Shown here in pieces: positions 1-10,032 of a stretch of 64,000 nt of DNA. The number at the start of each line of letters is the position of its first letter. Position 1 is the stretch's first letter. Where the stretch lies: the NCBI RefSeq assembly GCF_000003815.2, contig NW_023365722.1, positions 1 through 64,000 on the forward strand. The letters are read 5' to 3'. Both the position numbers and the translations under genes were made by a program. A model generated the notes under the pieces. That model did not search any database. It was not told the DNA's origin and saw nothing but the letters and a program-made list of their open reading frames with translations. Source of the DNA: Branchiostoma floridae. Lineage: Eukaryota > Chordata > Leptocardii > Amphioxiformes > Branchiostomatidae.

Positions 1-723
1 CGCACAAACTACTTTTCCGACTGTTCTGACATCCACACCGCTCTGTCCCTGTTCAATGCCGTGTCTAGTGGTGTACATGACATAATGCCTGTAGGTCTGA
101 CCAGCCCCATATCTGTATACTGTGATCAGACCACAGATGGGGGAGGGTGGACGGTCATACAGAGGAGGTTTGACGGGTCCATCGACTTTAACCGGCCTTA
201 TAACTCCTTTAGGTTCGGGTTTGGTTCATCCGCTGGGGAGCAGTGGTTGGGGTTGGAGAATGTGTACCGTTTGACCGACCAGGATGCGTATGAGATGTAT
301 GTAGAATTGGAGGATTGGAACAGTGTGGTCAAGTACGCCAAGTACTCGTCATTCTCGTTGGGGAATAGTGGTTCCTACTATCGCCTCTCTGTTGGTGGGT
401 ACAGTGGGACGGCTGGGGATGGGTTCTACTTATCGTCCGACTCATCTTCCCACGGTGGCTACCTAAACGGTCAGGCTTTCAGCGCTAGGGATGTAGACCG
501 TGATGCCAATAGCGGGTCTTGTGCTGGTGGTAGAGGTGACTACTCAGGAGGGTGGTGGTACAAGAGCTGTGCTAGGTCTGCCCTGAACGGCCCGTACCTG
601 CGGCCCTCTGACCGCACCGGTCACAGTGGCTACGGTATCTATTGGTACCCATTTGGAGGCTCCTATCACCAATATCTGAAAAAGTCCAAAATGATGGTCC
701 GTCCTGCTAACTTCCAACCATAA
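1..723 (+). CDS. Fibrinogen-related domain (FReD) protein, last exon, 5' partial
   Basis: The frame is open from base 1 (R-T-N-Y-F) to TAA at 721-723 and encodes about 240 residues of a fibrinogen C-terminal domain. Family hallmarks are readable in order: SGVHDIMP, CDQTTDGGGWTVIQRR, WLGLENVYRLT, LEDW, VGGYSGTAGDGF, an acidic DRDANSGSC calcium-site-like segment, GGWWYKSC, LNGPYL and the terminal LKKSKMMVRP. FReD proteins (ficolins, tachylectins, lancelet FREPs) are secreted lectin-like proteins that bind acetylated sugars or microbes. Upstream exons lie outside the window. By comparison with the tandem paralogue at 3373-5539 this exon should start about 130 bases before base 1 with a short acidic linker. 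The two copies are nearly identical in the first two thirds and diverge in the C-terminal pocket region. Family assignment is certain; the ligand is unknown. Confidence 0.93.
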   Translation, partial: RTNYFSDCSDIHTALSLFNAVSSGVHDIMPVGLTSPISVYCDQTTDGGGWTVIQRRFDGSIDFNRPYNSFRFGFGSSAGEQWLGLENVYRLTDQDAYEMYVELEDWNSVVKYAKYSSFSLGNSGSYYRLSVGGYSGTAGDGFYLSSDSSSHGGYLNGQAFSARDVDRDANSGSCAGGRGDYSGGWWYKSCARSALNGPYLRPSDRTGHSGYGIYWYPFGGSYHQYLKKSKMMVRPANFQP

Positions 724-1235
724 GTTGCCAGGCACCATTTAACCAAGCTGACAGGTCGAGGACACACAATTTCTTAATAGGCAAACCATCGCCTCATGCT
801 TACTCTGATAGCTGCATCTACAATATTGACGTCCATCAGTTTTCTCCGAATCTGTATAATTTCAAAACTCATATCTAACGGTCATAGGTATATAGCAATA
901 AACTCTTATGAAATAATAAAATACATGTTATCTTTTCCTATATCTGGAGCTTGGCTGTATACATGTATCACTTCTTAGTCCCGTCAACCCAGCTCTTCGT
1001 TATCTGAATCGACAAGTTTATCATGTGAGATTACCTTGTTACATTATCTAATGTAAACTTTTTGAAACTTGTGTCGAACATGTGTCGAACGTTAACCTGT
1101 CTATGAGGCTATGAATATGTAGTTATCATTCTTTCTTAAACTCTCGGCTCTCCTTACGTATAGTACACTAGATGGTTTAGAATCTTTGAAACATAATGAT
1201 TGATTCCTGTCAGTTGCAGCATGTGGTAATGTTAC

Positions 1236-1241
1236 ATTAAA
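1236..1241 (+). promoter_or_regulatory. Probable poly(A) signal (ATTAAA) of the first FReD gene
   Basis: ATTAAA lies 513 bases after the stop codon, followed by GTGAAATAGACTGAAGCA. The paralogue has AATAAAGTAGAGTAGACTGA at the equivalent place (6008), so the site is kept between the duplicates, which supports a functional 3' end. Confidence 0.5.
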
Positions 1242-1744
1242 GTGAAATAGACTGAAGCAAGCCTTATTTGTTTGTCGTTGTTTCCTTTCATGCCACGGCT
1301 CGTTATACGAGTATGTAGTGGTTTTTCACAATATAAACCAAATTAATTGTATGCAATAGTATTCTGCAGTACCATAGCGAATTGCTAGGAATGGTTTATG
1401 AATGTATGAAGAAATGCCTAATGTAAGTAACACCAAAAGAGCTTTTAATTGGGATTGTAAAAGCAAAACGACCACTTCCAGAAAAGCAATAGTAAAAAAA
1501 TTAGGTCAAGCTAAAATATTGTGAAGTCATGAAAAGGTGCAAAGAAGTTGTCTAGGAACCAGTGTGTGAAAGTGAAGACTGAATTAAGATTATCACGGCA
1601 TCTACACATATAATGCTTGAGAATTTTCAACATCCACTGAAAATGGCACGACTAATTAGCAACTTTCAGCACCTGTACGCAGATTCAAACTTTCCGTAGG
1701 TTCCTAACAAGGTCTTGTGAAGTTTGTCTAAGTTGTATATAGAG

Positions 1745-1835
1745 GCACGCCCCCTACCTTAAAACACTCAGCACTGCAACCGGATTCATAGTTCACGTCG
1801 CAATATGCAAGCCCGTATCAGACACATTATACTTT
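1745..1835. repeat. Dispersed repeat, copy 1 (second copy at 9697-9785)
   Basis: Both copies carry CACGCCCCCTA, then AACCTTAA or close, GCACTGCA, a CCGG(A/G)TTCATAG block, and GCCCGTATCAGACACAT in the same order and spacing. I do not recognise the family. The second copy lies about 150 bases upstream of the GALNT7 start codon. Confidence 0.6.
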
Positions 1836-2798
1836 GAGTCATTCATTTTAGAGTCATTCTTTTCAAACATGGCTGTCCTTGTTGGTACATCATTTGTGTG
1901 TTCAATTTGATGCAGTTGTCTATTCTCCATTGCGCTTAATGTTAATCTATATATTGTAGTCATGTCACAATTAAGTCAAATGAACTGTATGTTTCTCTAG
2001 ATCTGTTGTGCTCTCCCTTTCTCTTATTAAACTTAGAATATTACACAGTATAAACTGAATATTTTATAATCTGCGATTCCGAATAAAGGAACGATGGAAA
2101 ATAGGCGAATTCATATTCTTACACACCCGGTAGATGAAATCTATCTAAACTGGCAAAAGCTAGTAAACAGTGGTGGATGTACGTAAGTCTGAAATACGAC
2201 TATACTGCATTGTAATCGGACTCTGCTCTGCCGAACTCTGTGATCCTACTGTCCCATCTATACATGGAAATCGTAGGACAGAGATCCACAGCAGCTTTAT
2301 TGTGGTGTATTGAATGAGTTAGAAAATTTGAATTTCAACTTTAACTTAAACGTACTAAGAAATTTCCGCTTATATAAAGCACACTCCTGTAGAAAGTGTC
2401 CTGTAAACAATAGACGCAGGGACTGTGTACAAACCTACCAGGGGCTGTGTTACCTGGGATATGAGTGATGCCACAGTTATGTCTTATTGTATTCGTAGAG
2501 TGCTATATACATTTCGCTAAGAGCTTTGTAGAGTGTAGAGTCAACTGTCATATATAACACTGAAGGATTTCCATTTTTGAATGTTTGAAAAGTCAGCTCG
2601 TAAACGATATCTCGTTATTTAAAGTGGCACCGTCTTGTACACAAACATATTCTGAGAAGATATATTCAAAAGTTTTGTAGATAAAACAATTTTGTTACAG
2701 TAATGTTATTTCTGAAAGATATAACAAATTAGTTTAAAAGTCAGGATCAAGACAAATGTTTAAGAAATTTGTTCTTGCATAAAGAACAGCTAAGAGTT

Positions 2799-3236
2799 GT
2801 GTCAACTTTAATAGAGGAACGAAGGAAGTACGGAATTCATATTCTTACACATGTGGAAGATAAATTTGATTCCAATTGTATGCAGATACATACCGCTGAT
2901 GCAAAACAAACAAACTATATTACTGTACAAGTAACCAGACAGATGGCAAGTGTAAAATATATTAGATAAATTCCTTGGTACGTTTGGCTCGTTGAGTCTT
3001 GTATCAACTTAAATAAAGGAGCGAAGGAAGTAAAAAATTCATTTTCTTACACATGTAGAAGATAGATTTCTTTCTAATGGTATGCAGACTAGCTTTTTCA
3101 AACGCACAGTATTACTGTACATGTAACCAGACAGATGCCCAGTTTAAGAGATATTAGGCAAATTCCTTGGTACGTTTGGCACGTTCAGTGTTGTGTCAAC
3201 TTTAATAAAAGAAGGAAGGAAGTATCAAATTCATGA
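2799..3236 (+). repeat. Imperfect tandem repeat, about 200-bp unit, upstream of the FReD gene
   Basis: Two full units and the start of a third begin at about 2799, 3001 and 3193. Each opens with GT(G/A)TCAACTT(T)AATA followed by GAAGGAAGTA and TTCTTACACATGT; later in the unit come GTAACCAGACAGATG and AAATTCCTTGGTACGTTTGG. Another isolated copy of the opening motif is near 2083. The third copy ends about 70 bases before the TATA-like element, so the array sits in the immediate upstream region of the FReD gene. Confidence 0.75.
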
Positions 3237-3306
3237 ATGTTAGGTTGGTTCTTTGAAGACATTTCTGTCTAAATTGGTTTGTAAATAGTAGCAGATGGAC
3301 AGAGTG

Positions 3307-3314
3307 TTTAAATA
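3307..3314 (+). promoter_or_regulatory. TATA-like element of the second FReD gene
   Basis: TTTAAATA lies 59 bases before the ATG at 3373, leaving room for a start site near 3335-3345. It is the only TATA-like motif in the 100 bases upstream. The assignment is by position only. Confidence 0.4.
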
Positions 3315-3372
3315 CGAGCCTACGGCAGACTTGTGTCCAGACTGACGACCAGCCTGACTTACTGCTGTCATC

Positions 3373-5539
3373 ATGCTGTACCTGATCCTACTCATCACTG
3401 CTGTCTGCAGCACCGCTGTCTGTGGAACAGCACAGCCTGGGGACTCACAGTGGAGCACCGAGGACCTGTGCCATATTCGGAAAGGATGCCAAGGAATCGG
3501 TGAGTGTTGAATACTAGATACTAAGTAATATATAGTTCTACAATGCTTCACCGGTACCGTTTGCCAAGTAAGTCTTTCGTGTTAACTCATGAGGTCCGAA
3601 AGCTTTTATCATAATTGTTTAGAACAATATCTTCGTAGGATTGTAACCTTTATATGCTTGGATAATAGAAAATCTGCCAATCGAGAATAAATGCATTTAT
3701 TTCGTTCTGTTGTATACGAGTTAGGAATCAAGAAACTTACCTGAAATGCTAGGCATCTCAGTGAACCTCACACAAGGCCTATTACAGAAAATGTTTCCCT
3801 AGTAGTACATGAGCCTGATCCTGAAAAAAATCGATTTCTTTGCAGACATTTTACAGAAAAGGGTTGACCTAATGTTGTGGTAGAGGGGTCTCTGATCCAT
3901 CACCCAGCAAGATTTTAATGCTCAAATTGTGGTATCACTTTTTTGCTAGCGAAGCATAAAGATAGAATACTTATTCTGCATAGGCGAAAAATTCAATTTA
4001 TAAAGGAGAGGGGAATCAATTAAAACTCAATGTTTTCAATCAAAATAGCAAGAACTTACCAGCTGGCAAAGCCGTAACATTATCAGAAACAGTATTTTTG
4101 TCTAGGCTTAAGATGATTTTCTGCTTGCAGCTCTGTCAAAACCCAGTCCCGATGGCGATGCCACTTCGATGAAAGAGCTGTGCAGAGCTGTAGGCGATAA
4201 ACTCAGCGTACTCGACTCCAACATATGTGGTGAGTACATTGCCGAATGCTTTTGTCACTTTTCCCCCCAACAATGTTCGGATAAGTGAGGAGTAAAACAA
4301 AATACAAGCATCATCATTTTTCTAGTTCTGTGTGGTTTTTACAGCACTTTTGTTATCTTAGTTCTATGTTTGATTATGTGCGGTACCTTGCATTTTCCTT
4401 ATTGTCTATTTCTCAAATGACCAAAGCATTAAACTGCAAGGTCACTTAGCATTTTAGTCATGAGGGATATCTAATTCACAGATAAATGAGGAATAAAAAT
4501 TCTACTTTATTCTAGTGAACAGCGATAATCTCAATCTTCCCTCTACTTAATACAATTGTATGATTCTAAATTCTCAGGAACTTGTCACAAATACCTTAGG
4601 GCGTATAGCTAGCTAGAACCAGAATTTGTTCATTTGCAATTTCCTACTTTCAACAAAATTTTGTGTCATTTCCCATGAATGTCTCCTGACATCGTATCCT
4701 GCTTCCTCACAGAATCACTTCTGTCCCCGATAGAGGACCCAGACGACGAAGACAACCCCCAGGTAGACAAGGTGGACGAGCAGCTTCCCCAGTCCGACCT
4801 GGCCTCCCTGGCCCTTAGCGGGCGCACGAACTACTTTTCCGACTGTTCTGACATCCACACGGCCCTGTCCCTGTTCAATGCCGTGTCTAGTGGTGTACAT
4901 GACATAATGCCTGTAGGTCTGACCAGCCCCTTATCTGTATACTGTGATCAGACCACAGATGGGGGAGGGTGGACGGTCATACAGAGGAGGCTTGACGGGT
5001 CCATCGACTTTAACCGACTTTATAACGACTTTAGGTACGGGTTTGGTTCATCCGCTGGGGAGCAGTGGTTGGGGTTGGAGAATATGTACCGTTTGACCGA
5101 TCAGGATGCGTATGAGCTATACATAGAATTGGAGGATTGGGACAGTGTGGTGAAGTACGCCAAATACTCGTCATTCTCGGTGGGGAGTGGTTCCTACTAT
5201 CGTCTTTCTGTTGGTGGGTACAGTGGGACGGCTGGGGATGGGTTTTACTTATCAGGAGGCTCATCGAATGCTAACTACCTAAACGGTCAGGGCTTCAGCG
5301 CTAGGAATGAAGATCGTGATACATCGTCGGCGTCATGCGCCAGTACTAACAGTTATTCCACAGGAGGGTGGTGGTACAAGAGCTGTGGTTATTCTGCCCT
5401 CAATGGCCCGTACCTGCGTCCCTCTGACCGTACTAGTGGCAGTGGCGGCGGGATCGTATGGTACCCGTTTGCAGGCTCCTATTGGTACTATCTGAAAAAG
5501 TCCAAAATGATGGTCCGTCCTGCCAACTTCCAACCATAA
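3373..5539 (+). CDS. Secreted fibrinogen-related domain protein, complete three-exon gene
   Basis: Exons 3373-3499, 4131-4229 and 4713-5539 join in frame (phase 1 at both introns) through GTGAGT donors and polypyrimidine-AG acceptors, giving 350 residues plus TAA. Residues 1 to about 20 form a hydrophobic signal peptide (MLYLILLITAVCSTAVC). Exon 2 adds a short segment (KELCRAVGDKLSVLDSN). Exon 3 starts with an acidic linker (IEDPDDEDNPQVDKVDEQL) followed by a ~220-residue FReD with CDQTTDGGGWTVIQRR, EDW, VGGYSGTAGDGF, DRDTSSASC, GGWWYKSC and LKKSKMMVRP. There is no collagen or coiled-coil region, so it is not a classical ficolin; it matches the expanded lancelet FREP/ficolin-like class. A role as a secreted recognition lectin is inferred from the family. 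It is the tandem duplicate of the gene ending at 723. Confidence 0.93.
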
Positions 5540-6007
5540 GTTGTCAGACACTAACCCAGCTGACAGGTCGAGGATTCACAGGGAATGCATCACCCCATGC
5601 TCACCCAGTGCATTTGCAATGGATTGACGTCAATCCAGTTTCTTTATTAAAGATGATGAACAATTTCAAAAGAGTAGGTTGTGGAAGACTCTAGGCATTG
5701 AAACCATAGCAAATTGTTATCTTTTCCAACATCTGCATATTCATCAGTACGTCATCTCACATTCTGATCCAGCTCTTCATAATCCGACATTTTTGTAATT
5801 TGATATTACCTTGCTAGCTATAGACTCCCAACAATTCATGAAACTGAAAATATGCTTTTAGTTTACTTAAAGTACAGTAAGTTGTCTACGAAACTATGAA
5901 TATGGTATTGTGTCTTCAATTCCTGACTTTTCTAGTGGGTGGTACACCCGATGGATTGCCATGTTTGAAACATATTCCCTGTCAGTTGTGACATGTGCTT
6001 ATGGCAC

Positions 6008-6013
6008 AATAAA
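6008..6013 (+). promoter_or_regulatory. Poly(A) signal AATAAA of the second FReD gene
   Basis: AATAAA lies 469 bases past the stop, in a block that aligns with the ATTAAA block at 1236 of the paralogue. No GT-rich downstream element was checked in detail. Confidence 0.55.
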
Positions 6014-6389
6014 GTAGAGTAGACTGATGCAGTGATTGTTCCCTTGTCCTTTTTTGTCTCTTCTTCTATCCTGTAGCTAGTTATATATATTCAAAGGTTG
6101 TGCCACAGTATAAAGCACCTAACCATGTATAACCTTATTCTACAGTACCTTACCTAAAGCGCCTTAACTTTAACGGGTAGGAACGTTTTTAAAAGCGTAA
6201 ATTCTAGGGTATATCTGAAAATGGCCACATCAACAAAATGGTTGGAAAACCATTTTTTACGAAGAATGGAAGAAAAAATATGATTTTGTTGTAAACGATC
6301 TTCAGACGATTGCAAAAAAAATTAATTCAACATTGAATAAAATCAAGAGAGAACAAAAGTGAACCAAATGATGGGCCACAAAGAGCTTG

Positions 6390-8118
6390 AACTTTGAACT
6401 TTATTAAAATCACCACTTTGCAGGCAATTTAGCCTGAATTGTGTTGGTGTTTACAAGCTTCGTTATTAAACATTGTTTAAAAAGTTATTACAATTTTAAA
6501 GGCATACTTTACATTGACTTATAATTTTGCTTAAAATCACAAATTACAGACGTTTACTATACAATATTTGTAACAATGAGTTCGGTACACGTCATACGGA
6601 TGTGATAGTGCGTTAATTGTCATTCAACAGAGCAAGGGCCCTGGGGATAAACGATTGCGAATGTCTGTTGGACCGGCTCAGTGGCAGCTTAAAACGGGGA
6701 GCCCGTCGTAGCTGGTACTGACACTCTGTAGCCGGCTGCAGGAACTCCTGGCAAGGGTGAGTGGCGTCAGCCACCACCCTTCTCAGTTCACGTACAGTCG
6801 CATCCCGTCTCCGGGACTCCAAGGTAGGTAGCTGTTCGTAGGGTATACCGATGATCCTGCAACAGGACCTCTGGACTTTCTCCAGCTCTTCAGCCAGACC
6901 GCGGGGTAGACCTCCCCACACCGGTGAGCCGTACTCCAGTACTGGGCGGATGAATGTCTTGTAGATCTGGAGAAGTACGTCTGCTGGTAGCCCGGCTCGT
7001 TTGGACAGTCGCAGGTAGTGAATCCTGGGGCTGACTTTCGACAACATGTACTCAATGTGTGGGCGCCAGGACAAGTCGTCGCTGACTATCACTCCAAGGA
7101 GTTTGAACCTCCGCACACGCTCTACGTTCTCCCCGTTCAAAGTAAGTGGAGGGGGGTTCACTGCCTCCTTACGACAGCTGACCACCATGTCTTTGGTCTT
7201 TTTCACATTAGCTGCCATACTGTAGGACTTCGCCCAAGAGTCAACTTCATTGATGGCAAGTTGCATTTGGCCTGGTAGCGATCCCATGAGAAGTTCTGTG
7301 TTTGTCAGGTCATCAGCGTACTTAACTGGGGCTACACTGATCGGGATGCCTTTGTCAAGACTGTTCATGGCCAGGACAAACAGAGATGGCGAGATGATCC
7401 CACCCTGAGGGGTTCCGGCGAGTACTGGGCGTGGCGAGGAGATACACGAACCCCACCTGACACGCTGTACACGGTCACTCAGGTAACTGCGCAAGCAACA
7501 CCACAGGTCCCGTCTCACCCCCATCTTTGCCAAGCTATGCAGAAGACTGCCGTGGTCAATTGTGTCGAATGCCCGGCTAAAGTCGATGAATGACACATGT
7601 ACATCCATTTTCGGCTTACTGTTGAGCGCGTCGTGCCAGGTTTGCGTAATGTGGTTGAGGGCCGACACCGTTGATCTCCCCGGCCTGAAGCCATGTTGGG
7701 AGCCATGGATCAGGTGGTCAGTGTCTCTCTGTAACAGCACACGGACAAACGATTCCAGTACTTTACCCAGACAGCTGGTAAGGGAGATCCTTCTGTATTC
7801 TTCAGGCCCCTTGGGTTTAGATGTCTTCGGTACTGGAACGACCAACTCCGACTTCCATTGTTCAGGGAATATGCCCTGTTGCAGACAGGAGTTGTAGATG
7901 TTACATAGCACAGGAGCAAGTTCCTCGTGGAAAGTAGTCAGAATCCATGTCGGAATGTGGTCGTCTCCGGTAGCTTTGCGTGGGTTGAGCTTTCTGAGTT
8001 GGAGTTTAACCTGTCCTATACTGAGCTCTGGCAATGATCCAGTGGAAAGCTGGTCCGAGACGTCTGCAGTGCTCGGTATGTCACGGGTAACGTTCGACCA
8101 AACGGACGAGAAGTGTTC
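6390..8118 (-). mobile_element. 5'-truncated non-LTR retrotransposon (LINE)
   Basis: Minus-strand element: an open reverse-transcriptase frame (8118 to 6613), then about 220 bases of 3' UTR ending near 6390 with an AATAAA (on the minus strand) and two tandem AAAGTTC heptamers. Short terminal repeats of this kind are usual at CR1/L2-type 3' ends. No endonuclease region is present, so the copy is 5'-truncated at about 8118, where a stop closes the frame. The exact ends are approximate. Confidence 0.85.
6613..8118 (-). CDS. LINE reverse transcriptase (C-terminal part of ORF2, CR1/Jockey-like)
   Basis: About 500 codons open without a stop. Reverse-transcriptase motifs appear in order: KATGDDHIP, QHGFRPGRST, FIDFSRAFDTIDH, GTPQGGIISPSLF, the catalytic VKYADDL, NVKKTKDMVV and FKLLGVIVSDD, ending in SFIPRALALLN as in many CR1/Jockey-superfamily elements. 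The frame starts inside HFSSVWSN, a segment normally just before the RT core. No ATG needs to be chosen because the copy is truncated. Absence of stops and frameshifts suggests a fairly recent insertion. The clade is not fixed from the sequence alone. Confidence 0.88.
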   Translation of the reverse strand, partial: EHFSSVWSNVTRDIPSTADVSDQLSTGSLPELSIGQVKLQLRKLNPRKATGDDHIPTWILTTFHEELAPVLCNIYNSCLQQGIFPEQWKSELVVPVPKTSKPKGPEEYRRISLTSCLGKVLESFVRVLLQRDTDHLIHGSQHGFRPGRSTVSALNHITQTWHDALNSKPKMDVHVSFIDFSRAFDTIDHGSLLHSLAKMGVRRDLWCCLRSYLSDRVQRVRWGSCISSPRPVLAGTPQGGIISPSLFVLAMNSLDKGIPISVAPVKYADDLTNTELLMGSLPGQMQLAINEVDSWAKSYSMAANVKKTKDMVVSCRKEAVNPPPLTLNGENVERVRRFKLLGVIVSDDLSWRPHIEYMLSKVSPRIHYLRLSKRAGLPADVLLQIYKTFIRPVLEYGSPVWGGLPRGLAEELEKVQRSCCRIIGIPYEQLPTLESRRRDATVRELRRVVADATHPCQEFLQPATECQYQLRRAPRFKLPLSRSNRHSQSFIPRALALLNDN

Positions 8119-8121
8119 CTA

Positions 8122-9696
8122 AATTGTATTATGGAGGTGGCTGAACCTTTTATGGAATTAGACAAACAAAGTTGTTCATGAGACCATAGACAGTTGCTTA
8201 GAGATAGTGAGAAACAAGATTGTATAAGTGAATGCTTGAAGAAGCAAACTTTGATTCTAACTCTTGCTTGTACGTCGGACCCTACGTGGAAACAAGTTAA
8301 GATAAAAACAATCCAAGAAAAGACGGTCTATTAGCGAAATGTGCCTGCCTAAGACAAACCTGTAAACTTGTGACAAATGCTTGCAGGGCTGTGTAAGAGC
8401 ACACCGTGTCGCTTTTTACCAATAAAGGAAGTGAATGTTTAAAATAGATCAATGTTGTCTTATTTAGATTTCAAGATACACGTTGAGCAAATAAATCTGT
8501 TTAACAATCCACAAAGCATTGTTTATCCCTGTGCGAGCTCACGACGAAGGAGCATTTTCCATGCTTGTCAAATACATTAGGCAGAATATATGCAGTTAAC
8601 TACTTTTACGTTTTCTATTCCACATGTTAAAATATGTGGAATAGAAAAGTTTAAATTAAATATTTTTTTCCAACGAAATTTTCCGTGTTAATACATATGG
8701 TTTTATGATGTTTTGGCGAGTCTTCATCTCATACCCGTCAGTGTCATTATGTAAGTGGCAATATCATGAAATGAATGTTCCGTGACTTAACTTTATTGAA
8801 CATGGGTACCGGTCATTAAACAACGTTGCATAACTATGTATATATATATCTTATTCTGTATACAATGTACTATTCAGATACCATCTCCTGACCGCTAAGA
8901 AAACTCTAGATCTTGAGATACGACATTTTCTCAGACACATCGTTATGTTATCAACGTCATTAACAGAAAGCTATCACCAAGGTATTGCATATGACGACAC
9001 ATCGGCGCTTTATGATTATTCATATAGTTACATGGGGCCTGAAAAGTAAATGGCAGTGGTGTACAACTTACTGGTTATTGGGTGGACCGACTACTCTCTC
9101 TTGGCAGCCAGGTCCTGAATTGCGAGGAGCTTTCAATAGGTTGGGCTAATCCTTACTTAATATCCGAGAAGACTCAAATAAGTAGCTCGGCCTTGAACTG
9201 GTCGGTCTAGAATCCCACGCCATTCAAATTTCACTCCTAAAACGTTTAACGTGAATAGTTTAAAAATTGAACTATCTTATGAAGAAGACAAGGAAAGGAT
9301 AATATATTTGTCTATGGCGATAAAAAGCATCTAAATAATTTTAAAGAATTGTTCAACTAAAAAAATGGAATATCCAGAACTTTTGAAGACAACAGATTCG
9401 ATCTTTCTTCACACAAGTATGAACAACACGAACTGCGGTACCATGACTAACCGCTATGAAAACGCCCGTCAAAGTGTAACGTATTAAAAAGTCAGGAGAA
9501 ATATACAACTTTTGTCTCAAAAAGCGCCTCAAAGAACAGCACAAAAAGTCCAGAATTATTTTTAACATCAACTCAACGAGGACATCTCACATCAAGTAGA
9601 GTTATTGATCTCCTTAAGTAGATTCGATCTATCCTTTACAGAAGTTTCTTTCAGAAGTTCTTTTAAAGTTTGACTGTTTGTCCAGGTTTATTGACA
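8122..9696. other. Intergenic, no gene seen
   Basis: AT-rich sequence between the LINE and GALNT7. I see no exon; the only structure noted is the perfect hairpin at 8611-8648. Confidence 0.5.
8611..8648. repeat. Perfect 15-bp inverted repeat (hairpin)
   Basis: TTTTCTATTCCACAT at 8611-8625 is exactly complementary to 8634-8648, with an 8-base loop. It could be a MITE core or a cruciform; no flanking target duplication is evident. Confidence 0.7.
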
Positions 9697-9785
9697 CAGC
9701 CACGCCCCCTAACCTTAACACGTGGCACTGCATCCGGGTTCATAGGTCACCCTGCGATACGCATGCCCGTATCAGACACATATAC
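9697..9785. repeat. Dispersed repeat, copy 2
   Basis: Matches the block at 1745-1835 (CACGCCCCCTA, GGCACTGCA, CCGGGTTCATAGGTCAC, GCCCGTATCAGACACAT). It lies upstream of the GALNT7 start and may contribute to its promoter or 5' UTR; that is not shown by the sequence. Confidence 0.6.
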
Positions 9786-9901
9786 ACACACGCTGGTTGT
9801 TGTGTGGGTTATACGGGCTCACTTCCCCCGCGTTTTCTTTAAGTTTTTAACCCAAATCTTTAATATATTCCGATCCCAACCTTGGGGTATAGGTTCGTAG
9901 G

Positions 9902-9934
9902 ATGCTATCAGAGTTTGTTGCTGTATTGAGATGA
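9902..9934 (+). promoter_or_regulatory. Upstream ORF overlapping the GALNT7 start codon
   Basis: ATG at 9902 opens a 10-codon reading frame ([10 protein letters not shown]) whose TGA at 9932-9934 overlaps the main ATG at 9931-9933 as ATGA. If the transcript starts upstream of 9902, ribosomes finishing this peptide would be placed exactly at the GALNT7 start. Confidence 0.5.
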
Positions 9935-10032
9935 GATTGAGACCAAGTTTTGTCGTCAGAACCGCGACAGTGTTCGGGGTGTTCTTCTTCGTCGTCTGGA
10001 TTTTTACTCGAGGAATCGACGAAAATGCGGTG
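9931..10032 (+). CDS. GALNT7: GALNT7 exon 1: cytoplasmic tail and signal anchor
   Basis: Encodes 34 residues starting [10 protein letters not shown] and followed by a hydrophobic stretch ([12 protein letters not shown]), a type II signal anchor; vertebrate GALNT7 also starts MRL. An in-frame TAG at 9898-9900 lies upstream, so this ATG is the first in frame. The donor is GTGAGT at 10033, phase 0, matching the next exon at 13949. It is separated from the rest of the gene by 3.9 kb. Confidence 0.8.

Larger units (their letters stand above)
724..2798. other. 3' UTR and intergenic sequence between the two FReD genes
   Basis: AT-rich sequence with no convincing coding exon. The first ~520 bases resemble the 3' flank of the second FReD gene (5540-6030), so the gene duplication included the 3' UTR. 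It also holds a dispersed repeat (1745-1835), and an isolated early copy of the motif of the tandem repeat described at 2799-3236 lies near 2083-2130. Confidence 0.5.
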
